Source of the DNA: Paenibacillus sp. FSL K6-1096
Lineage (GTDB): Bacteria; Bacillota; Bacilli; Paenibacillales; Paenibacillaceae
Length of the DNA stretch: 64,000 nt
Direction: 5' to 3'
Assembly (NCBI RefSeq): GCF_037977055.1
Contig: NZ_CP150274.1
Location: forward strand, 5,270,001 to 5,334,000
The position numbers and the translations under genes are program-made. A model generated the notes under the pieces. That model worked only from the letters and a program-made list of their open reading frames with translations, was not told the DNA's origin and did no database searches. Shown here one piece after another: positions 17,313 to 26,810 of this stretch (within the stretch, counting starts at the first letter, position 1; each line of letters opens with the position of its first letter).

Positions 17313-18424
17313 GCCTGAAGCCTGGAAGCAATTCTGCTGTACTGGAGCCTGCGAAGGACCGCAGCGGGAAATGGTATTCCCTGCGGCTGGAGTATGATGC
17401 AAGCCGGACCCGCTCCCCCTGGTGGACCCCTGTTCTGTCTGTTATTCTGGCCCTCCTGCTATGTGCGTCATTCATTGCCGCGAACGGCATGAGCCCGCTG
17501 GTGGTCTATGAGAAAATGTTCCGCGGAGCGTTCGGAACCTCCTACGGCTTCACAGAGACGATGGTCAAGGCGATTCCGCTGCTGCTGTGCGGCCTTGGCA
17601 TCGCGGTGGCTTACCGGATCTCCGTGTGGAATATCGGGGCCGAAGGCCAGTTGACGGTAGGGGCTATGGCCGCTACGGCGGTTACGATTTATTTTCCCGG
17701 CCTCCCGTCCTTCTGGTCCATTGTGCTGATGCTGGTCTTCGGTACCGCTGCCGGTGCACTGTGGGGGCTGATGACGGCCATTCCGAGAACGCATTTCGGC
17801 GTCAACGAGCTGATCACCTCCCTGATGCTGAATTATGTAGCCCTGCTGGCGCTGGATTATGTGGTGTTCGGCCCCTGGAAGGACCCGAAGGGCTTCAACT
17901 TTCCGGGCTCCCCGATGTTCACGGCGGCTGAATCCCTGCCGGTGCTGGGCAGCACCCGGCTGCATATCGGGCTGATCTTCGGTCTGGTAGCGGTTCTTAT
18001 CTATTATTTGATGATCCGGTTCACCCGCTGGGGGTATGAGCTGCGGCTGATCGGAGCGAATCCGACCGCAGCCCGCTACGCAGGAATCCACATCAGGAAG
18101 CATATTATTATCGTGATGCTGATCAGCGGCGGCCTGGCCGGGATCGCCGGAATGGCGGAGGTATCGGGGGTTACGCATAAGCTGATGCAGGGCATCTCTC
18201 CGGGCTACGGGTATACCGCGATCATCGTTGCCTGGCTTGCCAAGCTGAATCCGCTAGGGCTCATTGTCACCTCGGTCCTGTTCGGCGGCCTCATCGTCGG
18301 CGGCTACAGTGTCCAGACTATCGGGCTGCCTTCGTCCATATCGGAGATGCTGCAGGGGGCGATTCTGTTCTTCCTGATTGCCGGCGACATGATCCACCGG
18401 TTCCGCATCCGCCGGAGCGCTTAG
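17309..18424 (+). CDS. ABC transporter permease, NupP-like
   Basis: A 371-residue integral membrane protein of the BPD_transp_2 family. After a cytosolic N-terminus of about 35 residues come roughly ten hydrophobic segments, with the family motif YRISVWNIGAEGQLTVGA near 104 and GANPTAARYAGI near 248. It overlaps the ATPase gene by four bases. It pairs with the next permease to form the membrane channel for the BMP importer. Confidence 0.9.
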   Translation: MSLKPGSNSAVLEPAKDRSGKWYSLRLEYDASRTRSPWWTPVLSVILALLLCASFIAANGMSPLVVYEKMFRGAFGTSYGFTETMVKAIPLLLCGLGIAVAYRISVWNIGAEGQLTVGAMAATAVTIYFPGLPSFWSIVLMLVFGTAAGALWGLMTAIPRTHFGVNELITSLMLNYVALLALDYVVFGPWKDPKGFNFPGSPMFTAAESLPVLGSTRLHIGLIFGLVAVLIYYLMIRFTRWGYELRLIGANPTAARYAGIHIRKHIIIVMLISGGLAGIAGMAEVSGVTHKLMQGISPGYGYTAIIVAWLAKLNPLGLIVTSVLFGGLIVGGYSVQTIGLPSSISEMLQGAILFFLIAGDMIHRFRIRRSA

Positions 18425-18454
18425 CAGCCTACGCTTAGAGAAGGGAGTTCACCT

Positions 18455-19384
18455 ATGGATTTCACTACACAGTTATTAATCGCCGCCATCTCCGCCGGAA
18501 CACCGCTTCTGCTGGCGACCCTGGGCGGGATTCTGACCGAACGGTCGGGAATCATTCAGCTGGGGGCAGAGGGGCTGATGCTGATGGGGGCGGTGACGAC
18601 CTGTATCGTCTACATCCGCAGCGGCAATCTGGTGCTGGCGCTGCTTGCCGCCGTAGCGGTTACCGCGCTTCTGGGACTGGTTCATTCCTTCCTGTGCGTT
18701 ACGCTCAGGGCGAACCAGACGATGTCGGGGCTGGCCATGACCCTGTTCGGCAGCGGGCTTAGCGCCTATCTCGGCAAGCCGGTCAGCGGGGCTCCGCTGC
18801 CGGGCACATCGCCGAAGCTGGATCTGGGGGCGCTGAAGTCGGTGCCGGTGATCGGGGAGATTTTTGGACGGATGGATGTGCTGGCCTGGCTCAGTCTGCT
18901 GCTGGTGGTTCTGCTGCATTTGTTGATTCACCATACCTCCTGGGGCCTGCATCTGCGGGCGGTCGGCGACAATCCGGCCACTGCGGACGTTATGGGCATC
19001 CGCGTGCAGCTCATCCGCTACAGCTATATTACGGCCGGAGCCGCGCTGATCGGCCTGGCTGGTGCCGACATGGTGCTGGCTTATGCGCCGACCTGGAATG
19101 AAGGGCTGACCGCCGGGCGGGGCTGGATCGCTGTCGGTCTGGTGATTTTCGCCAGATGGAATCCGCTGCGCGCCCTCTTCTGCGCCTATTTCTTCGGTGC
19201 GCTGGATTCGCTGGGCTTCCGTATTCAGCTGCTGGGGAGTGCGGTACCGCCGTATTTTCTCAAAATGATTCCTTATATCGTCACCATCCTCGTACTGATG
19301 TATCTCGGCTACCGTAACCGCAACAAGCCTTCCGGCACACCGGAGGCGCTGGGCACGCCTTATATCCGGGAACAGCGGTTCTGA
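18455..19384 (+). CDS. ABC transporter permease, NupQ-like
   Basis: A 309-residue BPD_transp_2 permease with about eight to ten membrane segments and the family motifs TERSGIIQLGAEGLMLMGA near residue 28 and RAVGDNPATADVMGI near 168. AAGGGAG precedes the ATG. It is the second membrane half of the importer; both halves are of the size seen in purine nucleoside systems. Confidence 0.9.
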   Translation: MDFTTQLLIAAISAGTPLLLATLGGILTERSGIIQLGAEGLMLMGAVTTCIVYIRSGNLVLALLAAVAVTALLGLVHSFLCVTLRANQTMSGLAMTLFGSGLSAYLGKPVSGAPLPGTSPKLDLGALKSVPVIGEIFGRMDVLAWLSLLLVVLLHLLIHHTSWGLHLRAVGDNPATADVMGIRVQLIRYSYITAGAALIGLAGADMVLAYAPTWNEGLTAGRGWIAVGLVIFARWNPLRALFCAYFFGALDSLGFRIQLLGSAVPPYFLKMIPYIVTILVLMYLGYRNRNKPSGTPEALGTPYIREQRF

Positions 19385-19442
19385 GCCGGAGACTGTGGTG
19401 GCATGGTGCATCTGAGAATATTAGATGAAGGGAGGCACGTCT

Positions 19443-19961
19443 ATGAATTCCCCGTCAGGCAGATTGACCCTGGAACAGATTAATGTTATGACTGAGCCGG
19501 ATTTCGTGAAGGTCCTCGGCGGAATCTTCGAGCATTCACCCTGGGTGGCAGAAGGCGCCTATGCCAAAAGGCCGTTCAGTACGGTGCAGCAGCTGCATAC
19601 CGCTATGAAGGATGTGGCCGGGACTGCGGAGGATGACCGGCAGCTTGCGCTGCTGAGAGCCCACCCGGATCTGGCGACAAGGCTGGCGGTCAGCCCGCTG
19701 TCGGCGGCAGAGCAGCAGGGGGCCGGGCTGGACCGGCTGGCCCCGGAGGAATTCAGGGAGCTGACAGAGCTGAATGCTGCCTATACCGCCAAATTCGGAT
19801 TCCCGTTCATACTCGCTGTGAAGGGAAAGGATAAAGAGGATATTATCAGCGCTATACGTGAGCGGGTGAGCCGCAGCGCGGAGGCGGAGAGAGCGCAGGC
19901 CCTGCTGGAGATCGGCCGCATTACCCGGTTCCGGCTGGAGGATCTGCTGGGAGCGGAATAG
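19443..19961 (+). CDS. uraD: 2-oxo-4-hydroxy-4-carboxy-5-ureidoimidazoline (OHCU) decarboxylase
   Basis: A 172-residue stand-alone UraD. It removes carbon dioxide from OHCU to give S-allantoin, the last step of urate-to-allantoin conversion. Family signatures are LGGIFEHSPWVAEGAY near residue 25, the catalytic histidine in LLRAHPDLA near 70 and the FGFPFILAVKGK segment near 115. In Bacillus subtilis this domain is fused to uricase (PucL); here it is separate and no uricase is nearby. ATG 19443 is chosen because GGGAGG lies seven bases upstream. Confidence 0.92.
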   Translation: MNSPSGRLTLEQINVMTEPDFVKVLGGIFEHSPWVAEGAYAKRPFSTVQQLHTAMKDVAGTAEDDRQLALLRAHPDLATRLAVSPLSAAEQQGAGLDRLAPEEFRELTELNAAYTAKFGFPFILAVKGKDKEDIISAIRERVSRSAEAERAQALLEIGRITRFRLEDLLGAE

Positions 19962-19978
19962 CGGCGGGCACTGCATTC

Positions 19979-20083
19979 TATATAAGATGAACTTAAGAAT
20001 GATGGACCGCAGATGAACAAACCCCTTGCATAGCAAGGATTTCGTCCATACAGCAAGTTAGATTCTTAAGTTCACTCTATATA
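19979..20083. repeat. MITE-like palindromic element, about 105 bp
   Basis: The 22-bp ends (19979-20000 and 20062-20083) are inverted repeats matching at 19 positions, centred on GAACTTAAGAAT. The interior carries a small CCTTGCATAGCAAGG hairpin. It fills nearly the whole gap between uraD and the hydroxyisourate hydrolase gene and encodes nothing. Confidence 0.6.
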
Positions 20084-20103
20084 ACAGGAGGAAGGGGAGG
20101 CTT

Positions 20104-20505
20104 ATGTCTATTTCGGAAGTGACCGGGCGGCTGACCACCCATGTGCTGGATCTGTCACAGGGGAGACCGGCCGCAGGCCTGTCGCTCCAGCTCTGGCGGC
20201 TCGGTGCCGGGGAGCCTGTGCTGCTGCGGCAGGCAGTCACGAATGAGGATGGCAGGCTGGAGGCTCCGCTGTTATCCGGTGAAGATATGCAGGCCGGAAG
20301 CTACGAGATCATATTCATGGCCGGTGATTATTTCCGGGGCGTTCAGGGTGGTGCGGAATTGCGCGTGGATGGGGCGGGAGATGAATCTGTAAGCCTGTTC
20401 CTGGACCATATTCCGATCCGCTTCAATGTGTCGGACCCCTCTGCGCATTATCATGTTCCTCTGCTGGTTGCACCGGGAGGATACAGCACGTACCGCGGCA
20501 GTTAA
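20104..20505 (+). CDS. uraH: 5-hydroxyisourate hydrolase
   Basis: A 133-residue transthyretin-related protein (PucM in Bacillus) that opens 5-hydroxyisourate to OHCU. The diagnostic N-terminal LTTHVLD near residue 10 and the C-terminal YRGS tetrapeptide are both present, as is the HYHVPLLVAPGGYSTYRGS segment holding an active-site histidine. AGGAGG and GGGGAGG lie before the ATG. It is separated from uraD by the palindromic element but is otherwise in the same operon. Confidence 0.95.
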   Translation: MSISEVTGRLTTHVLDLSQGRPAAGLSLQLWRLGAGEPVLLRQAVTNEDGRLEAPLLSGEDMQAGSYEIIFMAGDYFRGVQGGAELRVDGAGDESVSLFLDHIPIRFNVSDPSAHYHVPLLVAPGGYSTYRGS

Positions 20506-20541
20506 GGAGTGTCTATATTTCAGGACCGGAGGTGGCCGATT

Positions 20542-21939
20542 ATGAAGGATGAAGCCTATGAGCTGATTGTCAGAAACGGCGAGGTGGTGCTGCCCGGAGA
20601 GGTCCGCAGGCTGGACGTCGGGGTGAAGCACGGCAGAATCGCAGCGCTGGGCGAAGCGCTCCAGGCTTCGCCGGATACCCGGGTTATGGATGCGGCCGGA
20701 CAATATGTGCTGCCCGGCATGATTGATATGCATGTTCATTTCAATGAACCGGCACTGGGCCACTGGGAAGGCTTCCGCAGCGGGTCGGCCGCCCTTGCCG
20801 CCGGAGGCTGCACCTGTTATGCGGATATGCCGCTGAACGGGAACCCGCCGACGGTGAATCTTGAGGCGCTCCGCCTGAAGGCGGAGGCCGCGGCCGGGAA
20901 TTCGGCCGTGGACTATCTGCTGTGGGGCGGGCTGGTGCCCGGCAATCTGGAGGAGCTGGAGGGACTTGCGGCAGCGGGCGTTGCCGGGTTCAAAGCGTTC
21001 ATCTCCAATCCCGGAGGTGAGGGGGAGGGCCGGTTCCGCGAGGTGGACGATGATACCCTGTATCAGGGGATGCAGCGGATCGCTGCCGCCGGCGGCATTC
21101 TCGCCCTTCATGCGGAGAGTGAAGCAATCACCTCCGTGCTGGGTGCGGCTGCCCTCCGCGCAGGGCGCAGCAGTGCCCGCGATTTCGCCGCCTCGCGTCC
21201 GCCGGAAGCGGAGCTGGAGGCGGTATCGCGGGCGCTGCTGTACAGTGAGCGGACCGGGTGCCCGCTGCATTTTGTCCACATCAGCACAGCGGCAGCGCTG
21301 GAGCTGATTCATCAGGCGAAGCAGCGCGGCCTGAATGTTAGTGCAGAGACCTGCCCCCACTATCTGATTCTGGATGAGGACAGCATGGAGACGCTGGGGC
21401 CGCTGGCCAAATGCGCCCCGCCCCTGCGCAGCAGCGGGGAACGGGAGCGGCTGTGGGCGGCGCTGGCAGCGGGCCGGGTGGATCTGATCGCATCAGACCA
21501 TTCGCCTTGCCCGCCGGAGCTGAAGCTTGCACCGGAGCTGAGCTTCTTCGAGGCCTGGGGCGGGATCTCCGGGGCGCAGAGCAGCCTGGAGCTGATGTTC
21601 CACGAAGGCGTGCAGGTGCGCGGCCTGCCGGTGACGCTGATCTCCGCGCTGCTGTCCGGGCAGCCGGCCAGGCGGTTTGGGCTGGAGCAGCGCAAAGGCG
21701 CTATCGCCGTAGGGCTGGATGCCGATCTGGTGCTGCTTGATCCGAATGCCGCGTATACTTTGCGGGCGGAGGATCTGCTGTACCGCCACCGGCATAGCCC
21801 TTATGCCGGAATGACTTTGTCCTGCAAGGTCACGGCTACACTCTGCCGGGGCAAGGTTGTTTATACCGCCGGGGAAGGGATTGTTCACGGCGGCGGAGGG
21901 GAGTGGCTGCGGCCCGCGCACAGCCAGCCGGACCTATGA
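20542..21939 (+). CDS. allB: Allantoinase
   Basis: A 465-residue amidohydrolase that opens allantoin to allantoate (PucH in Bacillus). Metal and substrate motifs: DMHVHFNEP near 61, the carboxylated-lysine region GFKAFISNPGG near 150, HAESE near 192, HISTAAALE near 249 and SDHSPC near 322. ATG 20542 has GGAGG nine bases upstream; an earlier in-frame GTG at 20509 lacks one. The stop overlaps the next start (ATGA), so allantoate amidohydrolase is translationally coupled. Confidence 0.93.
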   Translation: MKDEAYELIVRNGEVVLPGEVRRLDVGVKHGRIAALGEALQASPDTRVMDAAGQYVLPGMIDMHVHFNEPALGHWEGFRSGSAALAAGGCTCYADMPLNGNPPTVNLEALRLKAEAAAGNSAVDYLLWGGLVPGNLEELEGLAAAGVAGFKAFISNPGGEGEGRFREVDDDTLYQGMQRIAAAGGILALHAESEAITSVLGAAALRAGRSSARDFAASRPPEAELEAVSRALLYSERTGCPLHFVHISTAAALELIHQAKQRGLNVSAETCPHYLILDEDSMETLGPLAKCAPPLRSSGERERLWAALAAGRVDLIASDHSPCPPELKLAPELSFFEAWGGISGAQSSLELMFHEGVQVRGLPVTLISALLSGQPARRFGLEQRKGAIAVGLDADLVLLDPNAAYTLRAEDLLYRHRHSPYAGMTLSCKVTATLCRGKVVYTAGEGIVHGGGGEWLRPAHSQPDL

Positions 21940-23327
21940 AGCGGCCGCTCCCGCAAGAAGCGGCCGGGGAGCTGCTGGGGCTGCTGGCTGAGCTGGCCGC
22001 CTTCAGCGCCCCGGGGCCTGGTGTGACCCGGCTGCTGTATACGCCGGAGTGGTGCGGGGCGCAGCATTTTCTGCAGGAGAGAATGGCTGAGCTTGGTCTT
22101 GAGGTACGGATGGATCAGGTGGGCAACGTCTACGGAAGATTAACCGGGTCAGAGCCGGATGGGAAGGTGATATTGACCGGTTCCCATATCGACACGGTGG
22201 TGAACGGCGGGCGGTATGACGGGGCCTATGGTGTGGCGGCTGCCGTTACCGCGCTGCATTACCTGCGGATGGCCTTCGGTCAGCCGTTGCGGACGCTTGA
22301 GGTAGTCTCCTTCTGCGAGGAAGAGGGCAGCCGCTTCCCCTTGACGTTCTGGGGCTCGGGGAATGTAACCGGGCTCTATAACGGTAGTGAGGCTGCGGGC
22401 TATGCAGATGCAGAGGAAATCACACTGGCGGAGGCGATGGCAGCTTGCGGTCTGGGAGCTGGCGTCTCGGCAGTGCGGGATGCCCAATTTGCAGGGCTTG
22501 CGGGTGACGCTGGTGATGCGGCGCTCGGCCGCAGGCTTATCGATGAAGTGCCGGCCGCAGCCGCTTCGGTTGAACCGGAGAGCGGGCGCGGGTTCACAGG
22601 CAGTGCTGTGCGCAGCGATATCGCCGCTTATGTGGAACTGCATATTGAACAGGGGATTACGCTGGAGCGGTCCTTCCGGAGCATCGGCGTGGTGCAGGCC
22701 ATCGCCGGGCAGCGGCGGTATCTTGTGAAGGTCAGCGGGACAGCAAATCACGCCGGAACAACGCCGATGAGCCTCCGGCAGGATGCCCTCGCCGGATCGG
22801 CAGAGCTGCTGCTGGCGCTGGAACGCTCTGCTGTGGCTGAAGGGGACCCGCTGGTAGCGACAGCCGGAAGGCTGGAGGTCTATCCGGGCACGCCGAATGT
22901 CATCCCCGGCGAGGTGCAGTTCACGCTGGATATCCGGCACAGCCAAGCGGAGACGCTGGAGCGCTTCTGCGCCGCTCTGCTGGCGGAGTTCGCCGAGCTT
23001 AGCGGCAGGCGCGGGCTGACGCTTGCGGTGCAGCCTGTCCTCGCTACCCTTCCGGCCCCGATGGATCAGGGGCTGTGCACAGCGCTTGAGGATATCTGCC
23101 GTCAGCAGGGGAAGCCCTACAGGAGTATGGTCAGCGGGGCGGGGCATGATGCCCAGCTGTTCGCCCCGCGCTGCCCGTCTGCCATGATCTTCGTGCCCAG
23201 CCGGGCAGGAATCAGCCACTCGCCTGAGGAATACACTTCACCGGAGGACCTCACGGCCGGACTGGAGGTTTTGACGGCCATGTTATATAGATTAGCGTAT
23301 ACAGATAATGGAGATACGGTTACGTAG
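21936..23327 (+). CDS. allC: Allantoate amidohydrolase (M20 family, hydantoinase/carbamoylase type)
   Basis: A 463-residue M20-type metallohydrolase (PucF in Bacillus) that converts allantoate to ureidoglycine with release of carbon dioxide and ammonia. Metal ligand motifs: TGSHIDTV near 81, ASP within GRYDGAYG, EEEGSRFP near 130, HIEQG near 233 and GAGHDAQ near 400. The start is set at ATG 21936 because it overlaps the allantoinase stop as ATGA; an earlier in-frame ATG at 21903 lies within allB. N-carbamoyl-amino-acid hydrolases share these motifs, but context decides. Confidence 0.9.
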   Translation: MKRPLPQEAAGELLGLLAELAAFSAPGPGVTRLLYTPEWCGAQHFLQERMAELGLEVRMDQVGNVYGRLTGSEPDGKVILTGSHIDTVVNGGRYDGAYGVAAAVTALHYLRMAFGQPLRTLEVVSFCEEEGSRFPLTFWGSGNVTGLYNGSEAAGYADAEEITLAEAMAACGLGAGVSAVRDAQFAGLAGDAGDAALGRRLIDEVPAAAASVEPESGRGFTGSAVRSDIAAYVELHIEQGITLERSFRSIGVVQAIAGQRRYLVKVSGTANHAGTTPMSLRQDALAGSAELLLALERSAVAEGDPLVATAGRLEVYPGTPNVIPGEVQFTLDIRHSQAETLERFCAALLAEFAELSGRRGLTLAVQPVLATLPAPMDQGLCTALEDICRQQGKPYRSMVSGAGHDAQLFAPRCPSAMIFVPSRAGISHSPEEYTSPEDLTAGLEVLTAMLYRLAYTDNGDTVT

Positions 23328-23357
23328 AGCCATTGCATACCGAAGGGGGAGAGAGGC

Positions 23358-24590
23358 ATGAAGCGGTACGAGGATCTGTCGCCGTCCTTACGGTGTATCA
23401 TGACCCCGGGCCCGGTTGAGGTGGACCCGCGCGTGCTGCGGGCCATGTCTTATCCGGTGCTGGGGCAATTTGATCCCGAATTTACAGATATGATGAATGA
23501 GACGATGGAAATGCTGCGGCAGCTGTTCGCTACAACGAACCAGTGGGCCTATCCCATAGACGGCACCTCGCGCTCCGGGATTGAAGCGGTGATGGTCAGC
23601 CTGATTGCGCCGGGAGACCGGGTGCTTATCCCCATTTTCGGCCGCTTCGGGCATCTGCTGCATGAAATTGCTGAGCGCTGCGGCGCTGAGGTGCATACGA
23701 TCGAGACGCGCTGGGGCAGCGTCTTCGCGCCGGAGGAGGTAACCGCAGCGATCCGCAGCTTCAAGCCCGATGTGGTGGCGATCGTCCACGGGGAGACCTC
23801 CACCGGCCGTGTCCAGCCGCTGGCGGAGATCGGGCGGGCCTGCCGGGAGCAGGACGCCCTGCTGATTGTGGATGCAGTAGCCACGATCGGCGGAGTGCCT
23901 GTGGAGACGGATGCCTGGATGCTGGACGCCGTGGTTGGCGGAACGCAGAAATGCCTGTCCATTCCTTCGGGGATGGCTCCGGTCACGTACAACAGCCGGG
24001 CTGAGGCCAAGCTGCTGAAGCGCAAGCAGGTCGAGCGGGGCCTGCGGAGCGGCGCCGGTGCCGCAAGTGAGCTGCCGGTGATCCGCAGCAACTATTTCGA
24101 CCTGGGCATGCTGCAGGACTACTGGAGCCCCGGGCGGTTGAACCATCATACGGAGATGACCTCCATGCTCTATGCCTTACGCGAGGGTCTCCGGCTGGTG
24201 CTGGAGGAAGGTCTGGAAGCCCGTCACGCCCGGCACCGGCTCCATGAGCGCGCCCTTACCGCCGGTCTGGCGGCGATGGGCCTGGAGCTGTACGGCGATG
24301 CGGAGAGCAAGCTGACCGTAGTTGCCTGTGTGCTGATTCCCCCGGGCATCGACGGGGAGTCTGTCCGTTCCATGCTGCTGCATCACTTCGGCATTGAGAT
24401 CGCCAGCTCGTTCGGCCCGCTGCAGGGCAGGATCTGGCGGATCGGAACGATGGGCTTCAGCTGCCGTGAGAACAATGTGCTGCGCCTGCTCGGGGCGTTG
24501 GAGGCCGTGCTTATGCGCCACGGATATGCGGTGCCTGCCGGTGAGGCGGTTCAGGCGGCACTTGACGTATATGAGACAGAGGGTAGATAA
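23358..24590 (+). CDS. pucG: (S)-ureidoglycine-glyoxylate aminotransferase
   Basis: A 410-residue class V (fold type I) PLP aminotransferase. The PLP lysine is in GGTQKCLS near residue 198; the substrate and PLP-binding segments TPGPVEVDPRVL near 15, DGTSRSGIEA near 68 and VDAVATIGG near 173 are intact. In Bacillus PucG transfers the ureidoglycine amino group to glyoxylate, giving oxalurate and glycine. It directly follows the enzyme that makes ureidoglycine. Serine-glyoxylate or alanine-glyoxylate aminotransferase is the alternative by family, but position favours PucG. Confidence 0.9.
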   Translation: MKRYEDLSPSLRCIMTPGPVEVDPRVLRAMSYPVLGQFDPEFTDMMNETMEMLRQLFATTNQWAYPIDGTSRSGIEAVMVSLIAPGDRVLIPIFGRFGHLLHEIAERCGAEVHTIETRWGSVFAPEEVTAAIRSFKPDVVAIVHGETSTGRVQPLAEIGRACREQDALLIVDAVATIGGVPVETDAWMLDAVVGGTQKCLSIPSGMAPVTYNSRAEAKLLKRKQVERGLRSGAGAASELPVIRSNYFDLGMLQDYWSPGRLNHHTEMTSMLYALREGLRLVLEEGLEARHARHRLHERALTAGLAAMGLELYGDAESKLTVVACVLIPPGIDGESVRSMLLHHFGIEIASSFGPLQGRIWRIGTMGFSCRENNVLRLLGALEAVLMRHGYAVPAGEAVQAALDVYETEGR

Positions 24591-24687
24591 TAGCATACAA
24601 TGTTCAGTTAACGGCTTGCGGCCCGGGAGGGACGTAAGGCCGTTTTTTAGAAAATTTAGAGATTATACCTGGAAGGGAGTGTACAGG

Positions 24688-26496
24688 ATGACATTTGCAA
24701 GACAACCATTGGCCGACTGTGTGCCGGAGCTTGTGGCTACCGCCCGCGGCGACCGGAAGGCCTCGCTGGTGATTACAGGGGGCAAGCTGGTCAATGTATG
24801 CTCGGGGGAGATTCTGGACGGAATGTCTGTTGCGGTGCAGGGCGGACGTATCGCTTATGTCGGCAAGGATGTCTCCCATACCATCGGTGAAGACACGAAG
24901 GTGATTGATGCCGCCGGCAAATACATCGCTCCCGGTCTGCTCGACGGACATTGCCATATCGAGAGCACGCAGCTGACGGTCACGGAATTTGCCCGGGCTG
25001 TGCTGCCGCTGGGGACGACCGGCGGGTTCTTCGATGCGCATGAGATCGCCAATGTATTTGGGCTGAAGGGTGTGAAGCTGATGCTGGAGGAGATGCGCGG
25101 CACGCCGCTGGCTGCCTATATGCAGGTCGCTTCGTGCGTTCCTTCAGCAGGGCCGGAATTCGAGACCACCGGCGCTTCTATCGGGCCGGAGGAAGTGGCT
25201 GAGGCTTACACCTGGGGCGCGGATGTCATTGCGCTGGGCGAAGTGATGAACTTCCCGGGCGTAGTCTACGGCGATGAGAAGATGATTGGTGAAATCCAGG
25301 CCACGCTGCGGGCGGGGCGGTATGTTGACGGGCATTTCACCTGGCCGTCCGATGACTGGCGGCTTCCGGTGTATGCTGCGGCAGGCGTGACCGGCGACCA
25401 TGAGTGCGTGACTGCGGAGGATGTTATCGAGCGCGTACGTCTGGGGATGTATGCCAAAATGCGCCGCGGCTCCGCCTGGCACGACGTAGCCAAGACGATC
25501 ACCGCACATACCGAGCATGGCCTGGACCCGCGCCGGATGATGCTGGTGACCGACGACCGCAGCTCCGAATCGCTGCGTGATGAAGGCCACATGGATTTTG
25601 TGGTGCGCCATGCCATCGCCCAGGGCGTGAAGCCGGTCACGGCGTTCCAGATGGCGACGATCAACACCGCCGAGCGCTTCGGCGTCGCTCGCGATATCGG
25701 CTCCATCACTCCCGGCTCCTGTGCGGATATCATCCTGCTGGACGGAAATCTGGCGGATGTAAATGTTGTTACGACAATCGCAGCCGGTGTTGTTGTGGCG
25801 GAGAACGGGCAGATGATAACCGAACTGAGCCGCTACACCTACCCGGATGAGGTGCTGGCTTCTGTGCATCTGGCCCAGCCTCCGGTGCCGGAGGACTTCG
25901 TGATCCACGCTCCGGTTGAGGAGGGGGTTCTCGCCACCCGGGTCATCCGGGTGATTGAGAATCATGTGGAGACAGAGGAGCTGATCCTTGATCTGCCGGT
26001 GGTTGAATCGAAGCTGGTGGTTCAAGGCGAACTGTGCAAAATCGCCGTGCTGGAGCGCCACAAGGGAACCGGCAACAAATCGGTGGGCGTGGTGCAGGGC
26101 ATCGGCTTCCACGAGCCGGCAGCCATCGCGATGACCGTCGCCCATGACAGCCATAATGTGCTGGTCATCGGCAACGACGATGCACTGATGGCAGTGGCTG
26201 CGTCCGCCGTGGCGGAGGCGCAGGGCGGCGTTGCGGTGATTACCGCTGCGGGAACCACCCTGTTCCCGCTGGCCATCGCCGGACTGATGTCAGCGGAGCC
26301 GTTCGAGATTGCCGCGGCCCAGTCCGCCGCGATCAGCAAGGCCCTGTACAATGCGGGCTGCACGCTGAACTATGCCTTCATGACCCTGTCCCTGCTGGCC
26401 CTGGCCGTTATCCCGACCCTGCGGATCTCCGATAAAGGGCTGGTGCGGATCTCGCCGCAAGAGGGCATTCAACTGGTCCCGCTGTTCGTCAGCTAG
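24688..26496 (+). CDS. ade: Adenine deaminase
   Basis: A 602-residue amidohydrolase that deaminates adenine to hypoxanthine, feeding the purine path. Signatures are LLDGHCHIESTQ near residue 88 (metal ligands), GEVMNFPGVV near 185, the TDDRSSESL region near 290 and the C-terminal MTLSLLALAVIPTLRISDKG typical of Ade. ATG 24688 follows GAAGGGAG; the frame is open further upstream but across the previous gene and without a ribosome site. It lies about 100 bases after pucG and closes the cluster. Confidence 0.93.
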   Translation: MTFARQPLADCVPELVATARGDRKASLVITGGKLVNVCSGEILDGMSVAVQGGRIAYVGKDVSHTIGEDTKVIDAAGKYIAPGLLDGHCHIESTQLTVTEFARAVLPLGTTGGFFDAHEIANVFGLKGVKLMLEEMRGTPLAAYMQVASCVPSAGPEFETTGASIGPEEVAEAYTWGADVIALGEVMNFPGVVYGDEKMIGEIQATLRAGRYVDGHFTWPSDDWRLPVYAAAGVTGDHECVTAEDVIERVRLGMYAKMRRGSAWHDVAKTITAHTEHGLDPRRMMLVTDDRSSESLRDEGHMDFVVRHAIAQGVKPVTAFQMATINTAERFGVARDIGSITPGSCADIILLDGNLADVNVVTTIAAGVVVAENGQMITELSRYTYPDEVLASVHLAQPPVPEDFVIHAPVEEGVLATRVIRVIENHVETEELILDLPVVESKLVVQGELCKIAVLERHKGTGNKSVGVVQGIGFHEPAAIAMTVAHDSHNVLVIGNDDALMAVAASAVAEAQGGVAVITAAGTTLFPLAIAGLMSAEPFEIAAAQSAAISKALYNAGCTLNYAFMTLSLLALAVIPTLRISDKGLVRISPQEGIQLVPLFVS

Positions 26497-26589
26497 AGAA
26501 GTGCGGAGCTCGCTGTGGAGCGTACTGCCTATAGCTTAAATTTGGAGCCATCCGGTCTTTCGCGAACTCGCGGACTGGGTGGCTTTTTA

Positions 26590-26806
26590 TATGCGAAAAA
26601 CCAAATACATTCGGCGTTACGTGTGCACGTGGACCAAATATAATCGAAAAACCGACCACATTCGGCGTTACGTGGGCACGTGAACCAAAATATAATCGAA
26701 AAACCGACCACATTCGGCGTTATGTGGGCACGCGTGCCAAATATAATCGAAAAACCGACTACATTCGGCGTTGCGTGGGCGCGCGGGCCAAATATAATCG
26801 AAAAAC
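26590..26806. repeat. 51-bp repeat array, left part (TCGAAAAACCG family)
   Basis: Units begin near 26593, 26644, 26696, 26747 and 26798, a 51-52-bp period. Each has CGAAAAACCGACCACATTCGGCG, given here in two pieces: CGAAAAACCGACCAC and ATTCGGCG. A GTGGGCACGTG-like palindrome and CCAAATATAA follow. The last unit stops after TCGAAAAAC. CCGA and TCGG arms plus the A-run read as a weak terminator on the minus strand. Confidence 0.85.
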
Positions 26807-26810
26807 AGGC

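Noticed and set aside
26590..26806. CRISPR-like regular spacing
   Set aside because: Both repeat and spacer parts are similar between units and no cas genes are nearby, so this is a tandem repeat and not a CRISPR array.
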